Positions 5,523 to 7,486 of a stretch of DNA of 7,486 nucleotides are shown piece after piece. Origin of the DNA: Candidatus Hydrogenedentota bacterium (GTDB lineage: Bacteria > Hydrogenedentota > Hydrogenedentia > Hydrogenedentales > GCA-2746185); the NCBI GenBank assembly GCA_030123645.1, contig JASJYE010000107.1, positions 1 to 7,486 on the forward strand, written 5' to 3'. A program made the translations under genes and the position numbers. How positions within the stretch are numbered: position 1 is the first letter of the stretch; every line of letters starts with the position of its first letter. Below the pieces are notes generated by a model, which ran no database searches, was not told where the DNA came from, and saw nothing but the letters and a program-made list of their open reading frames with translations.

Positions 5523-6249
5523 GGTTATCGAGATCGATGAAGACCTTTGCGACGGATGCGGGCAATGCGTGCCGGCTTGTGAGGAGGGCGCAATCCAGAT
5601 CATTGACGGGAAGGCGCGGCTGGTGGCGGACACCTACTGCGACGGCCTCGGCGCCTGTCTCGGCGAATGTCCCGCCGGCGCCCTGAAGATCGTCGAGCGG
5701 CAGGCGGAGCCGTTTGACGAAGAGGCTGTTGCCGCGCACCTTGAAGCCTCGCGGCCAGCCGAATCCACACTGCTTCCATGCGGTTGCCCTTCGATGACAC
5801 TCTCCCCCGCCCCTGCCGCGTCATGTGGATGCGATGCCGATGGACACGGCGATGGGCCTGCTCACTCTTCGCTGACGCATTGGCCGGTGCAGATCCGGCT
5901 CGTTCCTCCCACCGCGCCGTTTCTGCAGCGCGCACACCTTCTGCTTGCGGCCAATTGTGTGCCTGTGGCCTACCCACGTTTTCAACAAGATCTCCTCCGA
6001 GGCAAGGTGGTGCTACTCGGATGTCCGAAGTTCGACGACGTCGATCTATACGAGCAACGCTTCGTTGAGATATTCGCCGCTAACGACATTGTTGCCGTGA
6101 CGGCAGCGGTCATGGAGGTGCCATGCTGCCAGGGACTTCCCCTCATTGCCCAGAACGCCATGAGAAAAGCCGGCAAGGACATTCCGATGGACCTGGTAAC
6201 TGTCGGCCTACAAGGCGAAATCCTCGAGGAACACGCTCTCCATCGCTGA
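5506..6249 (+). CDS. Hcp-associated 4Fe-4S ferredoxin-domain protein with C-terminal Cys-containing domain
   Basis: This 247-residue cytoplasmic protein overlaps hcp by 17 bp and is very likely its functional partner, as an electron carrier or cluster-protection factor. Residues 6-60 form a two-cluster ferredoxin fold. The first motif is complete, CDGCGQCVPAC (C15, C18, C21, C25). The second is CDGLGACLGEC (C45, C51, C55), with Leu48 where the second Cys would be, so the second cluster has one ligand fewer. Then comes a linker with two CGC pairs (C92/C94, C107/C109) and a His/Asp/Gly-rich stretch. The C-terminal domain (about 125-235) has HWPVQIRLVPPTAPFL, LLLAANCVPVAY, LLGCPKFDD and MEVPCCQGL. 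I recognise this domain combination from anaerobes, where a ferredoxin-like gene (called frdX in Desulfovibrio) sits beside hcp and is controlled by HcpR. I do not assert orthology, so no symbol is given. No signal peptide or membrane segment is seen. No clear terminator follows the stop. Confidence 0.9.
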   Translation: MKHLREVIEIDEDLCDGCGQCVPACEEGAIQIIDGKARLVADTYCDGLGACLGECPAGALKIVERQAEPFDEEAVAAHLEASRPAESTLLPCGCPSMTLSPAPAASCGCDADGHGDGPAHSSLTHWPVQIRLVPPTAPFLQRAHLLLAANCVPVAYPRFQQDLLRGKVVLLGCPKFDDVDLYEQRFVEIFAANDIVAVTAAVMEVPCCQGLPLIAQNAMRKAGKDIPMDLVTVGLQGEILEEHALHR

Positions 6250-6277
6250 GCGGGGAAAAGCGCCGGCACCCACAAGC

Positions 6278-6478
6278 GAGCTCAATCGATTCACCAATAC
6301 GAAGAAGCTCGGTCTTTTCGGCGGGTGTGGGCGCGATGCGGCCGGTTTCGATTCGAGAACGCAGGATCCGAATCTGCGCCTCCAACAACTGAATCTTCGC
6401 GTTCTACCTTGGGCGAAACCATTGCGCGGCGAGCGCAACGAGAGCGTAAACTACCCGATCTATCGAGAGTCCTTTCAT
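6278..6478 (-). pseudogene. N-terminal remnant of an integrase/transposase
   Basis: On the minus strand, the ATG at 6478 begins a short hydrophobic lead (VVYALVALAAQWFRPR), then an in-frame TAG at 6404-6406. The same frame continues NAKIQLLEAQIRILRSRI, ETGRIAPTPAEKTELLRIGESIEL. A hydrophobic lead ending in a WFR-type motif, a QLLE.QI.ILR helix and a '.PTP.EK.ELLR.G' segment resembles the start of integrase-core transposases common in Planctomycetota-type genomes. The normal continuation (a helix-turn-helix linker and the DDE catalytic core, several hundred residues) is missing after about 6278. The frame instead runs into sequence antisense to the end of the ferredoxin gene. The internal stop and the lost core make it a dead element. 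I cannot see flanking inverted repeats or target duplications. Confidence 0.6.
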
Positions 6479-6658
6479 AGCCCTGAGGTCTTCAAAAGCC
6501 CAGAAGCGAAGGATATCGAAGGGTGGCTACAATTATGAAGCCCCAGAGCTACGTGTCAGATTCAGGGCACACACCCTTTACATACGGTGCATCCTCGCGC
6601 TCGGCGGAGAATCGCCCAAGCGCAGGGAGACGCGGCGATGGCCGGCCCGCCCTCTGGT
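6479..6658. other. Intergenic stretch with no recognised gene
   Basis: This lies between the transposase remnant and the stop of the iron-sulfur protein gene. A GGGTGTGTGCCCTGA-like string (minus strand, about 6577-6563) and a GGCCGGCC palindrome (about 6640-6650) are visible. Neither has a T-run or a partner copy in the window, so I assign no function. No convincing intrinsic terminator is seen for either flanking gene. Confidence 0.4.
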
Positions 6659-7486
6659 TCAGTGGGCTGCAGCCGCAGCTTTCGGGATAAATTCCTCCGG
6701 CCGGACGAGCTTGAAGCCAATGGCCTTGACTTCTTTGCATCCGAGTACGCAGACGCCACAGCCCCAGCATTTTTCGGCATCGACGAGTGCTTTCAATTTC
6801 TTCGACTTCTTGCCCTTCGCGGCCTTCTCGGGTTTCACGAGCTCGATGGCGTCGAACTGGCAGCGGTCGATGCAGTCCTGGCATCCGTCGCATTTGTCTT
6901 GGTCGATGACGGCTTCGAAGCGGCTCTTCTCCCAGGCCTTGCCGATGGGTTCGTCGAGCATGTCCATGGGAACGTAGTTGGCGCAGCAGTCCCGGCAGCA
7001 ATTGCAACTGGTCTTGATGCCGCCCATAGCGGTGGTATTGGGCCAGATGTGGAGCAGCGCATCTTCTTCCATGGCGTCCACATACTCGAGGGCCTCCTCG
7101 ATGCTGAGTTTCTTTCCCGAACCGCGCTTGATGACGTAGTCGGCGGCGCGGCCGAATTGGAAACAGTTCCATTGATGCACTTCGTCGGTGAACTCACATG
7201 CTTCGCCAACACCCTCGGTGCGGACGCGGCACGCGCAGGGCACGGTGGCGATCAGTTCCTGGGCCTTCATCAGTTCGCGGTAGTCCTCGCAGGGCAGGAC
7301 TTCGTCCATGTTCTCGAAGGCCTTGGCGGCCGGCACGATTCGCAACATGGGCGCAGGCAAGGCGGCCTGCATCTTGCCCATGTCGGGGTACCACTCGTTC
7401 AGGCAGAATTCTTGCCACAGCTCAAGGAAGGGGCGGTCCTTGACCACGTCCACCTTCTGCGTAGCCAGGGTGGCGTCGTGGAGCTG
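6659..7486 (-). CDS. Large multi-cluster 4Fe-4S protein, C-terminal 275 residues (partial)
   Basis: The frame is open to the window edge, so the N-terminus is missing; the stop is at 6659-6661. Numbering from the first visible residue, the central region has PCACR (C84, C86), C97 and C108, then a tight cluster SCNCCRDCC (C161-C168). Two ferredoxin motifs follow: CDGCQDCIDRC (C199, C202, C205, C209) and CWGCGVCVLGC (C240, C243, C246, C250). They are joined by a lysine-rich linker (KAAKGKKSKK), and the protein ends in an alanine-rich tail. This order, with an N-terminal regulator-like region, Cys-rich middle, CNCC-x2-CC and two 4Fe-4S clusters, matches a family of cytoplasmic dicluster ferredoxin-type proteins in anaerobes. 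Their specific role is unknown to me; electron transfer is the safe statement. The residues after the last Cys of each motif are Gln and Lys, not the usual Pro. It is convergent with the hcp operon, so joint regulation is not indicated. An alternative start at GTG 7453 is unlikely because homology-like sequence continues beyond it. Confidence 0.88.
   Translation of the reverse strand, partial: QLHDATLATQKVDVVKDRPFLELWQEFCLNEWYPDMGKMQAALPAPMLRIVPAAKAFENMDEVLPCEDYRELMKAQELIATVPCACRVRTEGVGEACEFTDEVHQWNCFQFGRAADYVIKRGSGKKLSIEEALEYVDAMEEDALLHIWPNTTAMGGIKTSCNCCRDCCANYVPMDMLDEPIGKAWEKSRFEAVIDQDKCDGCQDCIDRCQFDAIELVKPEKAAKGKKSKKLKALVDAEKCWGCGVCVLGCKEVKAIGFKLVRPEEFIPKAAAAAH

Noticed and set aside
6630..6660. 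A terminator for the iron-sulfur protein built on GGCCGGCC
   Set aside because: No T-run follows and the palindrome is short and expected in GC-rich DNA.
6549..7172. A 207-codon arginine-rich minus-strand frame overlapping the iron-sulfur protein
   Set aside because: Its composition is that of an out-of-frame reading of GC-rich coding sequence; the other frame carries all the cysteine motifs.
1..7486. A CRISPR array or regularly spaced direct repeats
   Set aside because: I saw no direct repeats with even spacing on either strand.

Overview
The window looks like a moderately GC-rich chromosomal stretch from an anaerobic or facultatively anaerobic bacterium. Evidence for anaerobiosis is a class I hybrid-cluster protein (Hcp) and two multi-cluster iron-sulfur proteins. 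Remnants of a sulfatase and of a squalene-cyclase-like repeat protein are reminiscent of Planctomycetota, Lentisphaerota or Hydrogenedentota-type genomes. That placement is an impression from gene content, not a phylogeny.

Layout. Positions 1-55 are a GC-rich repeat-like sequence. It runs into an internal fragment of a prenyltransferase/squalene-oxidase repeat gene (71-466, +). An intact family III (CaiB/BaiF) CoA-transferase follows on the minus strand (488-1708). Positions 1709-2138 hold no recognisable gene, but contain a small palindrome and a structured stretch ending in a tRNA T-arm-like hairpin. Next come two broken minus-strand genes that meet around 2480-2500: a sulfatase that has lost its whole catalytic core (2139-2495), and the N-terminal part of an unrecognised, possibly methyltransferase-like protein (2480-2815).

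The centre is a coherent module. A Crp/Fnr-family regulator resembling HcpR (2939-3622, -) is divergent from hcp (3810-5522, +), which overlaps a ferredoxin-domain gene (5506-6249, +). A perfect 14-bp palindrome, TTGACTTAAGTCAA, lies between them at 3701-3714. It sits about 41.5 bp upstream of a possible hcp start site and overlaps a plausible -35 of the regulator. The simplest reading is a nitrosative-stress switch: the regulator senses NO, activates hcp and the ferredoxin gene, and may repress itself. Hcp would reduce NO or hydroxylamine, and the ferredoxin-like protein would supply electrons or help mature or protect the cluster.

Downstream are the N-terminal remnant of an integrase/transposase with an internal stop (6278-6478, -), about 180 bp with no recognised gene, and the C-terminal 275 codons of a large iron-sulfur protein (6659-7486, -) that runs off the window. 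The intact genes are therefore embedded among four truncated genes, which suggests repeated deletion and mobile-element activity around a conserved stress module.
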